From Rhizobium rosettiformans (GTDB lineage: Bacteria; Pseudomonadota; Alphaproteobacteria; Rhizobiales; Rhizobiaceae), in contig NZ_CP032405.1 in NCBI RefSeq assembly GCF_016806065.1, forward strand, positions 2,632,001 through 2,696,000: a stretch of DNA of 64,000 bases, in the 5' to 3' direction. The notes below the pieces were generated by a model that was not told where the DNA came from, did no database searches, and was given only the letters and a program-made list of their open reading frames with translations. A program made the position numbers and the translations under genes. Shown in pieces: positions 1 through 9,530 of this stretch. Each line of letters starts with the position of its first letter. Position 1 is the first letter of the stretch.

Positions 1-25
1 GCATCTTTTCCGCCTGCAACTCTGT

Positions 26-100
26 TGGGGCGTCGCCAAGCGGTAAGGCACCGGTTTTTGGTACCGGCATTCCCAGGTTCGAATCCTGGCGCCCCAGCCA
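26..100 (+). tRNA. tRNA-Gln (UUG)
   Basis: A complete cloverleaf with encoded CCA is visible. The acceptor TGGGGCG pairs with CGCCCCA, and the anticodon stem CCGGT/ACCGG encloses the loop TTTTGGT with anticodon TTG. The T-arm contains GGTTCGAATCC. The decoding assignment follows from the anticodon. Confidence 0.95.
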
Positions 101-348
101 TTGTCTAAGCCACCACTCATGTCTCGGACAATCAGCCCTGACCAAGTCCTCGCGTCCGCCACGCTGCATGACCACCGTGGGCATCTCCCGGCTTACCTGC
201 CGCAAACGGCTGACCTGCAAAAATCCATAACTTGACTGAAATTGTTATATATTGCATGCCCATGCGGCCTTTGCCGTAGTTGATCCTACCCTGCATCCGC
301 CGCCCGCCAGCGCCATTGATCACCCGGCAGACCTTGCAGGAACTTCGC

Positions 349-2049
349 ATGCTGAAACAGTTTTTCGCCTATTATCGCCCGTGGAAAGGCCTTTTCTGGC
401 TGGATTTTTCCTGTGCTGTTGTCTCCGGCCTCCTGGAGCTTGCCTTCCCGCTTGCCGTCACCGCTTTCATCGACAGGCTGCTGCCGACCGGCAACTGGAC
501 GCTGACGCTGATGGCCTCCGCTGGCCTGCTCGCCATCTATGTCGTGAATGCGGCCCTCATGGCCATCGTCATCTATTGGGGCCACAAGCTCGGCATCAAC
601 ATCGAAACGTCGATGCGCGCCAAGGCCTTCGAACATCTGACGACGCTCTCCTGGCGCTGGTATGATACGGCCCGCACCGGCAAACTGGTGGCGCGCGTCA
701 CGCGTGACCTGGAGGAAGTGGGCGAAGTCGCCCATCACGGGCCGGAAGACCTGTTCATCGCCATCATGACCTTTGTCGGCGCTTTCATCCTGATGCTCAA
801 CCTGCATGTGGAGCTCGCGCTGGTCACGGCGCTCATCGTTCCGGGCACGGTTGCCATCGTCTCGATCTATGGCAGCCGCATGACCCGCACCTGGCAGGAG
901 ATCTATGGCCGCATCGGCGCCTTCAACGTTCGGCTGGAAGAAACGATCGGCGGCATTCGCGTGGTCCAGGCCTATGCCAACGAGGATCATGAGCGGAAAC
1001 TCTTTGCGAAAGACAATGCCCGCTATCGCAAGACCAAGCTCGACGCCTACAAGGTCATGGCCGCCTCGTCCTCGCTGCATTACATGGGTATGCGCTTCGT
1101 CCAGGTGGTGATCATGGTGATCGGCTCGGCCTATGTGCTCTCGGGCGCCATGACGACCGGCAGCTTTGTCGGTTTCCTGCTTCTGGTCGGCGTCTTCTTT
1201 CGCCCGCTCGACAAGATCAGCGCCGTCATCGAAACCTATCCGCGCGGCATCGCCGGCTTCCGCCGTTACCTGGATCTGCTCGCCACCGAACCTGAAATCA
1301 CCGACAGCCCGAACGCCCGCCCGGTCTCGACGCTATCAGGCGAGATCATCTTCTCCAACCTCTCCTTCGCTTTCACGCCCGGCCGCCCCGTCCTGCACGA
1401 CATTTCGCTGCATGTGAAGCCGGGCGAGACGATCGCCTTCGTCGGTGAATCCGGAGCCGGAAAATCGACGCTTCTGTCACTTTTGCCGCGCTTCTACGAG
1501 CCGACCTCGGGCACCATCACCATAGACGGTCTGGCGCTGCCGGACATGACTGTCGAGAGCCTGCGACGCCAGATCGGCCTCGTCTCGCAGGATGTCTTCC
1601 TGTTCGGCGGAACACTGCGGGAAAACATCGTCTATGGCCGGATCGGTGCCAGCGACGAAGAGGTGCTGGAGGCCTGCCGCCGTGCCCAGTTGTCGACCAT
1701 GCTGGAAAACCTGCCGGAAGGTCTGGACACCATCGTCGGCGAGCGCGGCATCATGCTATCAGGCGGCCAGAAGCAGCGCGTCGCGATCGCCCGCGCTTTC
1801 CTCAAGGATCCGCCGATCCTTTTGCTCGACGAGGCGACCTCGGCCCTCGACAGCACGACGGAGCGCGAGATCCAGTCGGCACTGGAGGAACTTTCCAAAG
1901 GCCGCACGACGCTCGTCGTCGCCCATAGGCTCGGCACCATCCGCAATGCCGATCGTATCGTCGTCATGCAGCAGGGCCGTATCGTGGAAGTCGGCAACCA
2001 TGCCGAACTGATGAAGCGGGAAGGCGCCTATGCCAGGCTCGCTGCCTGA
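349..2049 (+). CDS. ABC exporter, fused permease and ATPase
   Basis: A half-size ABC exporter of 566 residues. Roughly residues 1-310 are a six-helix membrane domain and 330-560 a nucleotide-binding domain. Walker A is GESGAGKST (about 365), the signature LSGGQKQR (about 469), Walker B ILLLDEATSALD (about 490) and the switch VVAHRL. It should act as a homodimer in the inner membrane, exporting a lipid, peptide or drug. The ATG at 349 (MLKQFF) is preceded by GCAGG; an upstream in-frame codon would add a non-conserved tail. It precedes the siderophore-uptake locus convergently, so a link to siderophore or metal-chelate export is possible but unproven. Confidence 0.85.
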   Translation: MLKQFFAYYRPWKGLFWLDFSCAVVSGLLELAFPLAVTAFIDRLLPTGNWTLTLMASAGLLAIYVVNAALMAIVIYWGHKLGINIETSMRAKAFEHLTTLSWRWYDTARTGKLVARVTRDLEEVGEVAHHGPEDLFIAIMTFVGAFILMLNLHVELALVTALIVPGTVAIVSIYGSRMTRTWQEIYGRIGAFNVRLEETIGGIRVVQAYANEDHERKLFAKDNARYRKTKLDAYKVMAASSSLHYMGMRFVQVVIMVIGSAYVLSGAMTTGSFVGFLLLVGVFFRPLDKISAVIETYPRGIAGFRRYLDLLATEPEITDSPNARPVSTLSGEIIFSNLSFAFTPGRPVLHDISLHVKPGETIAFVGESGAGKSTLLSLLPRFYEPTSGTITIDGLALPDMTVESLRRQIGLVSQDVFLFGGTLRENIVYGRIGASDEEVLEACRRAQLSTMLENLPEGLDTIVGERGIMLSGGQKQRVAIARAFLKDPPILLLDEATSALDSTTEREIQSALEELSKGRTTLVVAHRLGTIRNADRIVVMQQGRIVEVGNHAELMKREGAYARLAA

Positions 2050-2309
2050 CGGAGCGTGGGTGGGGCTCCTCTGCCCGGGGCCTCATCTGTAATCGATGGC
2101 TGGTTTGGCCCCTGATCGAGCCGGTCGGTCGATGTGTCAATGTGGGCTCACGGCAGGCGCAGTTCACCGCAGTTTCGATCAGAACCTAGTGCAGGCGGCG
2201 GGGATCGCGCGGCTGAGATGCCGCCGATAACCCGCCGGGAGTTTTCTCCCGATGGCCCAACTGCAGCCGTCCACATAAGCGCGCTTCGGACCAAGGACGG
2301 CTTACGCGC
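2050..2309. other. convergent intergenic region
   Basis: This stretch lies between the 3' ends of the ABC exporter and the siderophore ATPase gene. No ORF with coding character, clear terminator with a T tract, or structured RNA was recognised. Confidence 0.4.
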
Positions 2310-3077
2310 CTAGGCCATCCGGGCATATTGCAGCGCAAGCCGCATGCCGGCGGTTTCGACCACCGGCACTTCAAACCCGTAGATCGCCTCCAGCACCTCT
2401 GTCCGCATGATCTGATCGGGCGTGCCATCGGCTTCGATCCGGCCATGTTTCATGGCAATGATCCGGTCGGCGCTCGCCGAGGCATGGTTGATGTCATGCA
2501 GCACGATGACGATGGTGCGGCCAGTCTCGTCGGCGAGCCGGCGCAGCTCCAGCATCAGCTGGCGGGCGTGATACATGTCGAGATTGTTCAAGGGCTCGTC
2601 GAGCAGGATGTAGTCGGTCGCCTGCGCATAGGTCATCGCCACCATCACCCGCTGCCTTTGGCCGCCGGAGAGACGGTCGAGCGAGCGGTTGGCGAGCCCT
2701 TCGAGCTCGAAACGGGCAAGCGCCTCCTCGACCATCGCCTTGTCCTCGGCCGTCATCCGCCCGCCGCTATGCGGAAAGCGGCCGAAGCCCACCATTTCGC
2801 GTACGGTGACGCGTGGCGGCGGGCCGGAATCCTGGCGGAGGATCGCGAGCTTTTTGGCGAGCACCTTGCCGGGTGTCGAGCCGACCTGCAGTCCGTCGAT
2901 GGTGATGGACCCCTGTTGCACCGGCAGCAGCCGGGCTGCGAGCGAGAGCAGCGTCGATTTCCCAGCACCGTTTGGGCCGACCAGAGCGGTGAGGCCACCC
3001 CTCGGCAGAACAAGGTCTATGCCGTCGAGCACGCGCTGGCCCTCGCGATCGAGGCTGACGGATTGGATTTCGATCAT
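2310..3077 (-). CDS. ferric-siderophore ABC transporter ATPase
   Basis: A 255-residue FecE/FepC/YclP-class ATPase that powers import of a ferric chelate. Walker A GPNGAGKST is at 34-42, the signature LSGGQRQR at about 137, and Walker B ends ILLDEPLNNLD, the form typical of iron-chelate importers. Its ATG overlaps the stop of the upstream permease gene by 4 bases, so the two are translationally coupled. It is the last gene of the binding protein-permease-permease-ATPase operon. Confidence 0.9.
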   Translation of the reverse strand: MIEIQSVSLDREGQRVLDGIDLVLPRGGLTALVGPNGAGKSTLLSLAARLLPVQQGSITIDGLQVGSTPGKVLAKKLAILRQDSGPPPRVTVREMVGFGRFPHSGGRMTAEDKAMVEEALARFELEGLANRSLDRLSGGQRQRVMVAMTYAQATDYILLDEPLNNLDMYHARQLMLELRRLADETGRTIVIVLHDINHASASADRIIAMKHGRIEADGTPDQIMRTEVLEAIYGFEVPVVETAGMRLALQYARMA

Positions 3078-4018
3078 CGGGTGCGCCTCGCAAACAGAAG
3101 CAGAATGAAGACAAGGCCGCCGACGAAGTCGACGACGACAGAGAGCGTGCCGGCCTGACCAAGCCCGTGCTGCAACAGCGTCTGTCCGCCGACGAGCACG
3201 ATCACGCCGAGAGCGGAGGCAACGACGAAGACGGTGCCATGCCTGCGCGAGGATGTGAGCCGTTCGGCAAGCGCTGCGATCAGCAGGCCGAAAAAGGTGA
3301 CGGGGCCGACGAGTGCTGTGGAGACGGCGACCAGCAGTGAGACGGTGATGAGCTGCACCAGCACCACCCGGTTCCAGTCGAGACCGAGGCCGATCGCCGT
3401 GTCGCGTCCGAGTGCGGCGATATCGAGCAGATGGCGACGCGAGACGAGGAAGGCGCCTGCGATCGCGGTGACGAGGGCTGCGATGGCAAGCAGATCCGTA
3501 TTCGGCGCGGAGAAATTCGCATACATCGCGCGTTGCGCCACCGCGAATTCCTGCGGATCGATCAGCCGGGCCAGAAGATTGGTGAGGCTGCGGAAGAGCC
3601 CGCCGATCACGACGCCGGCAAGCAGCATCAGTGTCAGGTCCATCCGGCTTTTCAGCGCCGGCCAGAGGATGAGCATGGCGAGCAGCATCAGGGCTGGTGC
3701 CTCCATGCCGAACTTCAGATGCGGCGAGAGCGAGACATAACCCAGCCCGCCAAGCGCAAAGACGAGGGCTGCCTGACCGAACTGGTAGAGCGCGTCGAGC
3801 CCCATGATCGACGGGGTGAGGATCCGGTTGCCAGTGATCGTCTGGAAGGTGACGGTCGAGAGCGCGATGGCAACCGCGACGGTCACAAGTGCTGCAAGCC
3901 GGATGCCGCGCAGCTCCAGCGCAAAAGCGATATTGCCGCGCAGGTTGACCGTCATGAAGGCGATGATGGCCAAGAGCGCAAGACAGATTAGAAGGCCAAT
4001 CACGATCCGGTCACGCAT
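3074..4018 (-). CDS. iron-siderophore ABC transporter permease (second)
   Basis: A 314-residue FecCD/BtuC-family inner-membrane permease with about nine hydrophobic helices. It would form a heterodimer with the product of the preceding gene. Family features include an N-terminal membrane anchor and conserved segments around GLDALYQFG and GPVTFFGLLIA. The gene overlaps the upstream permease by 8 bases and the downstream ATPase by 4. Family resemblance to the YclO/CeuC/FatC group is inferred from the whole cluster. Confidence 0.87.
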   Translation of the reverse strand: MRDRIVIGLLICLALLAIIAFMTVNLRGNIAFALELRGIRLAALVTVAVAIALSTVTFQTITGNRILTPSIMGLDALYQFGQAALVFALGGLGYVSLSPHLKFGMEAPALMLLAMLILWPALKSRMDLTLMLLAGVVIGGLFRSLTNLLARLIDPQEFAVAQRAMYANFSAPNTDLLAIAALVTAIAGAFLVSRRHLLDIAALGRDTAIGLGLDWNRVVLVQLITVSLLVAVSTALVGPVTFFGLLIAALAERLTSSRRHGTVFVVASALGVIVLVGGQTLLQHGLGQAGTLSVVVDFVGGLVFILLLFARRTR

Positions 4019-4988
4019 CGCGGCGCTCCCGAAGGATGAACCAGAGGAAGACCGCAGGTCCGATCACGCCCATCACGGTGCCGACGGGGATCTCGTATGG
4101 AAAGCGCATGACGCGGCCCGCAATATCGGAGGCGAGAACGAGGATTGCCCCGCCGAGCGCCACGAGCGGCAGCGTGCCGCGCAGATTGTCGCCCGAGATA
4201 CGCGAGACGAGATTGGGCACGACGAGGCCGACAAAGGGGATGAGCCCGACGACAACGACCGAGAGCGCCGACATGACAGAGACCAGCACCAGCCCGATCT
4301 GGGTCATGCGGCGATAATCGATGCCGAGGCTGGTCGCCTGGTCCTCCCCGAGCGCCATGATCGTCAGCCGGTCGGCAATCACGATGGCAGAGCCGACGAT
4401 GATGACGGCGACGAAGAGCAATTCGTAGCGGCCCTTCAGCACGCCGGAGAATTCGCCATTGGTCCAGATGTCGAGATATTGCAGGAGATCACTCTGCCAG
4501 GCGACATAGGTGACGGCAGCCCCCACCACGCCGCCATAGACAAGGCCGAAAAGCGGTACGAGATGCGGCTGTTCCGGCGGCAGGCGATGGGCGGTCGCGA
4601 GGAAGAGGGCTGTGCCCGCAAGCGCAAAGCCGCTGGCGACGAGGGCCTTCACACCAAGGCCGGCGGCCGGCAGGAACAGTGTCACGATCAGGATGCCGAG
4701 CGCCGCACTCTGGGCGGTGCCAGCCGTCGAGGGCTCGACGAAGCGGTTGCGCGTCAGCGTTTGCATGATCTGGCCGGCAACCGCCAACCCTGCGCCGCAG
4801 AGCACGGCGGAAAGCGTGCGCGGCAGCCGGCTGATGGCCATGAGATCGGCAAAGGGCATCGCCCCGTCACTGCCGGAGAGCGACAGCTCCTGCACGCCGA
4901 TGGCGAGGCTCAAGACGACGAGAAGCGCCAGGCAGAGCCCGGCGCCAATCATCACGCGGCGATGTGGTCTATCAGCGATGGCAGACAT
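4011..4988 (-). CDS. iron-siderophore ABC transporter permease (first)
   Basis: A 325-residue FecCD-family permease with typical motifs SRLPRTLSAVLCGAGLAVAG and GLIPFVGLVVPNLVSR. The latter contains the loop that contacts the ATPase. I chose the ATG at 4988, which overlaps the stop of the binding-protein gene as TGATG; a GTG one codon upstream is also possible. It is the partner of the second permease and resembles the YclN/CeuB/FatD group. Confidence 0.88.
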   Translation of the reverse strand: MSAIADRPHRRVMIGAGLCLALLVVLSLAIGVQELSLSGSDGAMPFADLMAISRLPRTLSAVLCGAGLAVAGQIMQTLTRNRFVEPSTAGTAQSAALGILIVTLFLPAAGLGVKALVASGFALAGTALFLATAHRLPPEQPHLVPLFGLVYGGVVGAAVTYVAWQSDLLQYLDIWTNGEFSGVLKGRYELLFVAVIIVGSAIVIADRLTIMALGEDQATSLGIDYRRMTQIGLVLVSVMSALSVVVVGLIPFVGLVVPNLVSRISGDNLRGTLPLVALGGAILVLASDIAGRVMRFPYEIPVGTVMGVIGPAVFLWFILRERRDA

Positions 4989-5899
4989 CACTGGCTGGCG
5001 GAGAAACCGGCCTCGATCGTCGCCAGCACCCGTTCGGTGGCCTTCAATCCGCCGGCTGCAATGTAGAAATCCGCCGACGGCAGATAGATCACCTGACCGC
5101 TCTTCCAGGCCGTGGTCTCGGCGACCAGCGCATTGTCGAGCGTCGCCTTGGCATTCTGGTCGTTGGCGCCGATGGCGGCGGCCCGGTCGAGCACCAGCAG
5201 CCAGTCCGGATTGGCCTTGGCGATGAATTCGAAGGAGACAGGCTCGCCATGGGTGGCGGCCTCGACATCCTCGACCGCTGCCGGCAGGTCGAGCGCCTTG
5301 TGCACCCAGCCGAACCGGGAATCGATCCCGTAAGCGGTGATCTTCGGCCCGTTGGTCATCAGGATCAGGCCTTTGCCCTTGCCCTGAACGGCGGCCTTGG
5401 CGCGGGCGAGCGCTGCGTCGAAATCGGCGACGGCTTTTTCGGCCTCTACCTGCTTTCCGAGGATCGCGCCATAGGTGAAGGCCCGCTCGCGCGCCTGCTC
5501 GATCACGTCGACACCGTCCATGGTCATGTCGAGGGAGGGCGCGACCTTGCCCGTTTCCTTCTCCTTGCCGGAGGAGCGACCGCCGACGATGATAAGGTCG
5601 GGCTCAAGCGCACTCAGGGCTTCGAGATCCGGCTCGAATATATCGCCGACGACCTCGGTCTTGCCCTTCAGGTCCGAGAGTTCCGGCAGATACAGGTTTT
5701 CCGGAACGCCCGCCGGCATGACTCCGATGGCCAGCAGCGTATCAAGCGCGGCAATGTCGAAGACGGCGACCTTCGACGGTGTTCCCTCGACAGTGACCTT
5801 GCCGGTATAGGTCTCGACATCGAGTGCCAGCGCCGGCAGGGCGGCAAGGGTGAGGCCGGCGGCAATCAGCGCGCGGCGGGTAAAGGGGCGGATGGTCAT
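4988..5899 (-). CDS. siderophore-binding protein, FatB/YclQ/CeuE-like
   Basis: A 303-residue periplasmic ferric-siderophore receptor. An N-terminal signal with twin arginines (FTRRALIAAG) ends near ALA. The segments GPKITAYGIDSRFGW, HGEPVSFEF and ANPDWLLVLDR are typical of the FatB/YclQ/CeuE branch, which binds catecholate or mixed siderophores such as petrobactin and anguibactin. There is no lipobox, as expected for a soluble Gram-negative protein. It delivers substrate from the outer-membrane receptor (next gene upstream) to the two permeases. The exact ligand cannot be read from the sequence. Confidence 0.87.
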   Translation of the reverse strand: MTIRPFTRRALIAAGLTLAALPALALDVETYTGKVTVEGTPSKVAVFDIAALDTLLAIGVMPAGVPENLYLPELSDLKGKTEVVGDIFEPDLEALSALEPDLIIVGGRSSGKEKETGKVAPSLDMTMDGVDVIEQARERAFTYGAILGKQVEAEKAVADFDAALARAKAAVQGKGKGLILMTNGPKITAYGIDSRFGWVHKALDLPAAVEDVEAATHGEPVSFEFIAKANPDWLLVLDRAAAIGANDQNAKATLDNALVAETTAWKSGQVIYLPSADFYIAAGGLKATERVLATIEAGFSASQ

Positions 5900-5941
5900 C
5901 GCAGTCTCTCCGAAACGTAAGCAGGTGGTCGTGGTTTAGCC

Positions 5942-5959
5942 TCGCGCCTTCAGGCGCGA
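5942..5959 (-). terminator. intercistronic hairpin, receptor/binding protein
   Basis: TCGCGCC-ttca-GGCGCGA is a perfect 7-bp stem with a 4-base loop in the 73-base gap between the receptor gene and the binding-protein gene. No T tract follows, so it is more likely a processing or partial-termination hairpin that sets unequal expression than a full terminator. Confidence 0.4.
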
Positions 5960-5972
5960 TGCAGTCTTGTTG

Positions 5973-8279
5973 TCAGAAGGTCGCCTTGACGGAGAGAAGG
6001 AAGCTTCGCCCCTTCTCGTGAAGCGGCGTCACATTGCCGAATTCCTGGCCGTAGGTTGCGCGGCTCGCATAGGTCTCGTTCAGCAGGTTCTGCACCTCCG
6101 CGCGAAACGTCATGTGCGGCAGTTGCTCGGGTTTCCATTCGCCATAGAGGTTCACGACCTCGTAGGATCGGTAGGTCGCATCGCCGGAGGTGTATTCCGG
6201 CGCTATCTCGACATCGCCGCCGATGGTCACACCCCAATCGGCAAAGCTATGGCCAGCCGAGAGCACGATGATGTCGCCGACCGGCGTGGTCAGGTAATTG
6301 CCGGTATCGGAATCGGCCGGACGGCCGTCGATCTCGGCCTCGACATGCGCATACTTCACCTTGATGAAGCCGTCGATCCAGTCATAGCCCGCCGCAAGCT
6401 CGAAGCCCTCGGTCTCCACCTCGTAGTTCTGGTTGGCGAGCGCCACCGCGAATTTGGCAACGCGGGCATTGTGGATACGGCTGCGGAAAAGGCTCGCTTC
6501 CGCCGTGAAACCATCGTGATGGAATTCGAGACCGGCCATCAGGTTGTCGGCGGTCGTCACCTCCGGCCCTGCCGCGCCATAGGACCAGCCGGGGTTCATG
6601 ATGAAGGCTTCCGCCAAGGGAATGCCGGCCCAGACATGCGAGGCGCCGGCTTTTGCCGTGAGGACGCTCGTGAGGTCGTATTCGATCGCGGCATTGCCGC
6701 TCAGGCCCGCATGATCCCATGTCTGGCCCGTGGTGCCCTCGAACCATTGCCGATCGGCCCGCCCGCCGAAGGACAGTCGCATGGTGTCGAACGGCTCGAG
6801 ACGGGCCTGGGCATAGACCCCGATATTCCGGGCCGTCTCTGCCGCATCCTCCGCGTCGCGTGCCGTATCGAGCTCGATCCGGTCGCTGTAGAAATCGAGA
6901 CCGGCAACGAGATCACCATTCTCGAGCGCGAACCTGTTCTGCACGCGTCCGTTCAGGCTTCCGCTTGCGCCCCGGCCCGCATAGGACGCCGGGTTGCCGC
7001 TGCCGTCATCGAAATAAACAGGCGTTTCGACCGCGCTGTGGCTATAGGCGAGTCGAACCAGCGGATCCCACCAGCCTTCCGGCGTGGTGTCGCTATAGGT
7101 GAAGACGGTGTTGTCCCGGTCGAGCTTGTAGTTTCTGTAGCGCGGTTCCCAGCTGCGGCCGGTGGTCACCACGCTGGCATTGGCGCGGAATGGCCGCTCG
7201 GCATCGTCGCGGATGCGCTCGTGGCTGATCTCGAAACGCTCGCCGCTCTCCGCTTCGTAGGCGAATTTGCCAAGGCCGCTCAAAAGGTTGGTCGCGGTGC
7301 CGCGGACCTCCTCGCCATTGCCGGCCTGGTAATTCTCTCCCTTGCCATAGTTGAGAAAACCGAGGAATTCGAACCCGTCCTGCATCGCCCAGCCACCGAG
7401 CCCGGTGGTGAAGGTCTGGGCATTGCTGTCATAGGTCTCCGACACCAGTCCCCCGAAACCATCCACGGGCAGCAGGTCCTTCACGGTCCGGGTCTCATAG
7501 GCGATCGAGCCGGTAAGTGCGCCGGGACCACCATCGGCCGGCGCGATGCCGGCGTCGATGGTGACGCTGCGCAACAGGGCGGGGTCGATCAGGTTGGTAG
7601 CATTGTGGTGGAAGACGCGGTTGTTCTGCCGGCTGCCGTCGATGGTGACGGCAAGCGTCGTCTCTTCGAGGCCGTTGACGAAAACCTTCTGCGAGGTCGC
7701 GATCGAGCTTCCGACGCTGACGCCCGCCGTGTCGCGAAAGACATCGGCGATGTCGGACGGATTGCGCTCCGCAAGCGCTTCGGCGTCAACAGTGACTGTG
7801 CTGACGCCGCCTTGGATCCGCCGATCCGTGACCTTGATCTCGTCGATCACGGTCGAACCATCCGTCGCGGAGATATCGTCGAGCAGGGCGGGCGACGTGG
7901 CGCCGATGACGACGACGCCATCCTCGATGCGATAGGCAAGGCCGGTTCCGGTGAGCATTTGCGCGAGCGCCGTGTCCATCGTCAGGGCGCCGGAGACGGC
8001 GGCCGAGCGCGTGTGGCGGGCAAGCTCCGCCGCGAGCGACACCTGCAGCCCTGACTGCTGCCCAAAGGCGCGCAATGCGTTCGCAAGTGGCTGTGCCGGA
8101 ATGTCATACGCCTGCACGGTCTCGCTACCGGCTGCCGTCTGCGCCGCGACTGGCAGGCTGGAGGCCCCCGCCAGAAGCGAAAGCGCGCAAGCCGTCCCCG
8201 TCAGCCGGCGGCGCAACGCCGCGCTGATCAAGGCGTCCTGCTTCGCGGGCAGTCTCGTCGAACGCATACTCATTTCCAT
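5973..8279 (-). CDS. TonB-dependent siderophore receptor with signalling domain
   Basis: A 768-residue outer-membrane ferric-siderophore receptor. It has a signal peptide ending VAAQ, a secretin/TonB short N-terminal (STN) signalling domain at about 57-107 (IPAQPLANALRAFGQQSGLQ), a TonB-box-like IDEIKVTD, a plug domain, and a beta barrel ending with the terminal Phe of LLSVKATF. Receptors with an STN domain pass ligand occupancy to a FecR-type protein and then an ECF sigma factor. Both are encoded just upstream (8408-9418 and 9591-10106). A candidate ECF promoter lies 34 bases before the start. Three Met codons near the start leave the exact initiation site uncertain by 12 bases. Confidence 0.93.
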   Translation of the reverse strand: MEMSMRSTRLPAKQDALISAALRRRLTGTACALSLLAGASSLPVAAQTAAGSETVQAYDIPAQPLANALRAFGQQSGLQVSLAAELARHTRSAAVSGALTMDTALAQMLTGTGLAYRIEDGVVVIGATSPALLDDISATDGSTVIDEIKVTDRRIQGGVSTVTVDAEALAERNPSDIADVFRDTAGVSVGSSIATSQKVFVNGLEETTLAVTIDGSRQNNRVFHHNATNLIDPALLRSVTIDAGIAPADGGPGALTGSIAYETRTVKDLLPVDGFGGLVSETYDSNAQTFTTGLGGWAMQDGFEFLGFLNYGKGENYQAGNGEEVRGTATNLLSGLGKFAYEAESGERFEISHERIRDDAERPFRANASVVTTGRSWEPRYRNYKLDRDNTVFTYSDTTPEGWWDPLVRLAYSHSAVETPVYFDDGSGNPASYAGRGASGSLNGRVQNRFALENGDLVAGLDFYSDRIELDTARDAEDAAETARNIGVYAQARLEPFDTMRLSFGGRADRQWFEGTTGQTWDHAGLSGNAAIEYDLTSVLTAKAGASHVWAGIPLAEAFIMNPGWSYGAAGPEVTTADNLMAGLEFHHDGFTAEASLFRSRIHNARVAKFAVALANQNYEVETEGFELAAGYDWIDGFIKVKYAHVEAEIDGRPADSDTGNYLTTPVGDIIVLSAGHSFADWGVTIGGDVEIAPEYTSGDATYRSYEVVNLYGEWKPEQLPHMTFRAEVQNLLNETYASRATYGQEFGNVTPLHEKGRSFLLSVKATF

Positions 8280-8312
8280 GCAGAAACCGATCTGGGCTCT
8301 GCTTAGATGAAA

Positions 8313-8339
8313 ATACGAGTAATTCAGACAAGTTTTTCA
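8313..8339 (-). promoter_or_regulatory. candidate FecI-type ECF promoter of the receptor gene
   Basis: On the minus strand TGAAAAA, then 15 bases, then CGTAT. The same motif with identical spacing occurs before the FecR gene (9531-9557). The -10-like CGTAT lies about 34 bases before the receptor start, giving a leader of about 27 bases. Known FecI-group promoters have an A-rich -35 and a CGT-type -10. The assignment to this sigma factor is inferred. Confidence 0.55.
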
Positions 8340-8407
8340 GTGTCGTCCGAATTTTTTGCGTCTGGTATGCCTCTTTCCATCTAGTCGATTGATATTGAAC
8401 CTAAAAA

Positions 8408-9418
8408 TTATCGACTGGAGATGATCCGCAGATAGGGCGAGGCCTTGCGGACCTGCAGCCCGAAGGGTGCGACAAGCGCCATCAGCGCCTTGTCGGGATC
8501 GCTGAGATCATAGAGGCCGGTCACCCTCAAAGCGGCAATGTCGCTTTCGGGCATGACGATCCAGCCGGAATGCTGGCGCTGGATGAGCGCCACGACGTCG
8601 CCCAGCGGCTGGTCGGTGACGGCAAGCTTTCCCGTCCGCCAGAGCGCGATGTCGGCGGGGTCGACCTGGCTGCGCTCCGCCTTGCCATCGGCACGTTCGA
8701 CATTCACGACGTCGCCGGGCTGGAGCGTTAGTTCTGTGCGGTCTTCTGCCGCCTCTGGCGTCAGAGCGATCGCCCCATGCGCCAGTTCCACCCGCGTGCC
8801 GTGACCGGTATCGCGCACGCTGAAGGCCGTGCCGAGCACGCGGACCGATGCATCCGGCGCCGCGACGACAAAGGGGCGGGCGGTATCGCGTTCGACTTCG
8901 AAAAACGCCTCGCCGGAGATGAGACGGACATGCCGCGCGCCTCCGTCGAAGTCCTCGGCCAGCGCCGTTTCAGGGGCGAGCGTCACCTTGGATCCATCCG
9001 CCAGCGTCACGATCTGCGTCTCGCCGGCCCCGGTGCGGAAATCCGCCTCGAGGCGTGTCTGGACGGTAGGAGCAACGAAAACTGCGACCAGTGCCGCAGA
9101 CATCAAGGTGGTGGCCGCCAGACCGAAGCCGCGGCGCGAGAACCGCCAGCCGTGCCTAGATGTGGATCGGCTCGGGACGGCGGCGATGACCGGCAGAACA
9201 GGTTCCGGCGCGGCAGTCGGCATGTCGCCGAGCACCGCCCAGGTGCGACAGATCCGGGTCCAGGCTCCGGCATGGGCCTCAGAGGCTTCCAGCCAGTCTT
9301 CCCAGGCCGCGATCAGCGTCGCATCCGTCGGCGCCTCGTTGAGGCGCATCAGCCAGTCCATCGCGTCTTCGAGAAGCCGCTCCTGCTGCTGCTGCTGTGG
9401 ATGATCCGTGACGCTCAC
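8408..9418 (-). CDS. FecR-family anti-sigma/sigma regulator
   Basis: A 336-residue inner-membrane signal transducer. The N-terminal DUF4880-type region (about 15-65) contains AWEDWLEASEAHAGAW and should bind the sigma factor. One membrane segment follows (about 105-125), then the periplasmic FecR domain (from about 130, FRTGAGETQIVTLADGS) and a C-terminal domain that meets the receptor's STN domain. The start is a GTG with no strong ribosome-binding site. It sits between the sigma and receptor genes, the classic fecI-fecR-fecA order. Five consecutive Gln residues near the N terminus are of no known meaning. Confidence 0.9.
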   Translation of the reverse strand: MSVTDHPQQQQQERLLEDAMDWLMRLNEAPTDATLIAAWEDWLEASEAHAGAWTRICRTWAVLGDMPTAAPEPVLPVIAAVPSRSTSRHGWRFSRRGFGLAATTLMSAALVAVFVAPTVQTRLEADFRTGAGETQIVTLADGSKVTLAPETALAEDFDGGARHVRLISGEAFFEVERDTARPFVVAAPDASVRVLGTAFSVRDTGHGTRVELAHGAIALTPEAAEDRTELTLQPGDVVNVERADGKAERSQVDPADIALWRTGKLAVTDQPLGDVVALIQRQHSGWIVMPESDIAALRVTGLYDLSDPDKALMALVAPFGLQVRKASPYLRIISSR

Positions 9419-9530
9419 CGGCCGACCGTTCCCTGACTGCTGCGTTCCTGTCTCGCCACGACGGCACGCGATCCGCCGTCACCGCACGACATGGCCGCAC
9501 CTATCGCACCTTTATCCGTGCCTATTGAAG

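Noticed and set aside
5967..8054. A 695-codon open frame on the plus strand opposite the TonB receptor gene
   Set aside because: It is the antisense shadow of the receptor gene in high-GC DNA. Its translation has no recognisable domains and the minus-strand frame has complete receptor features.
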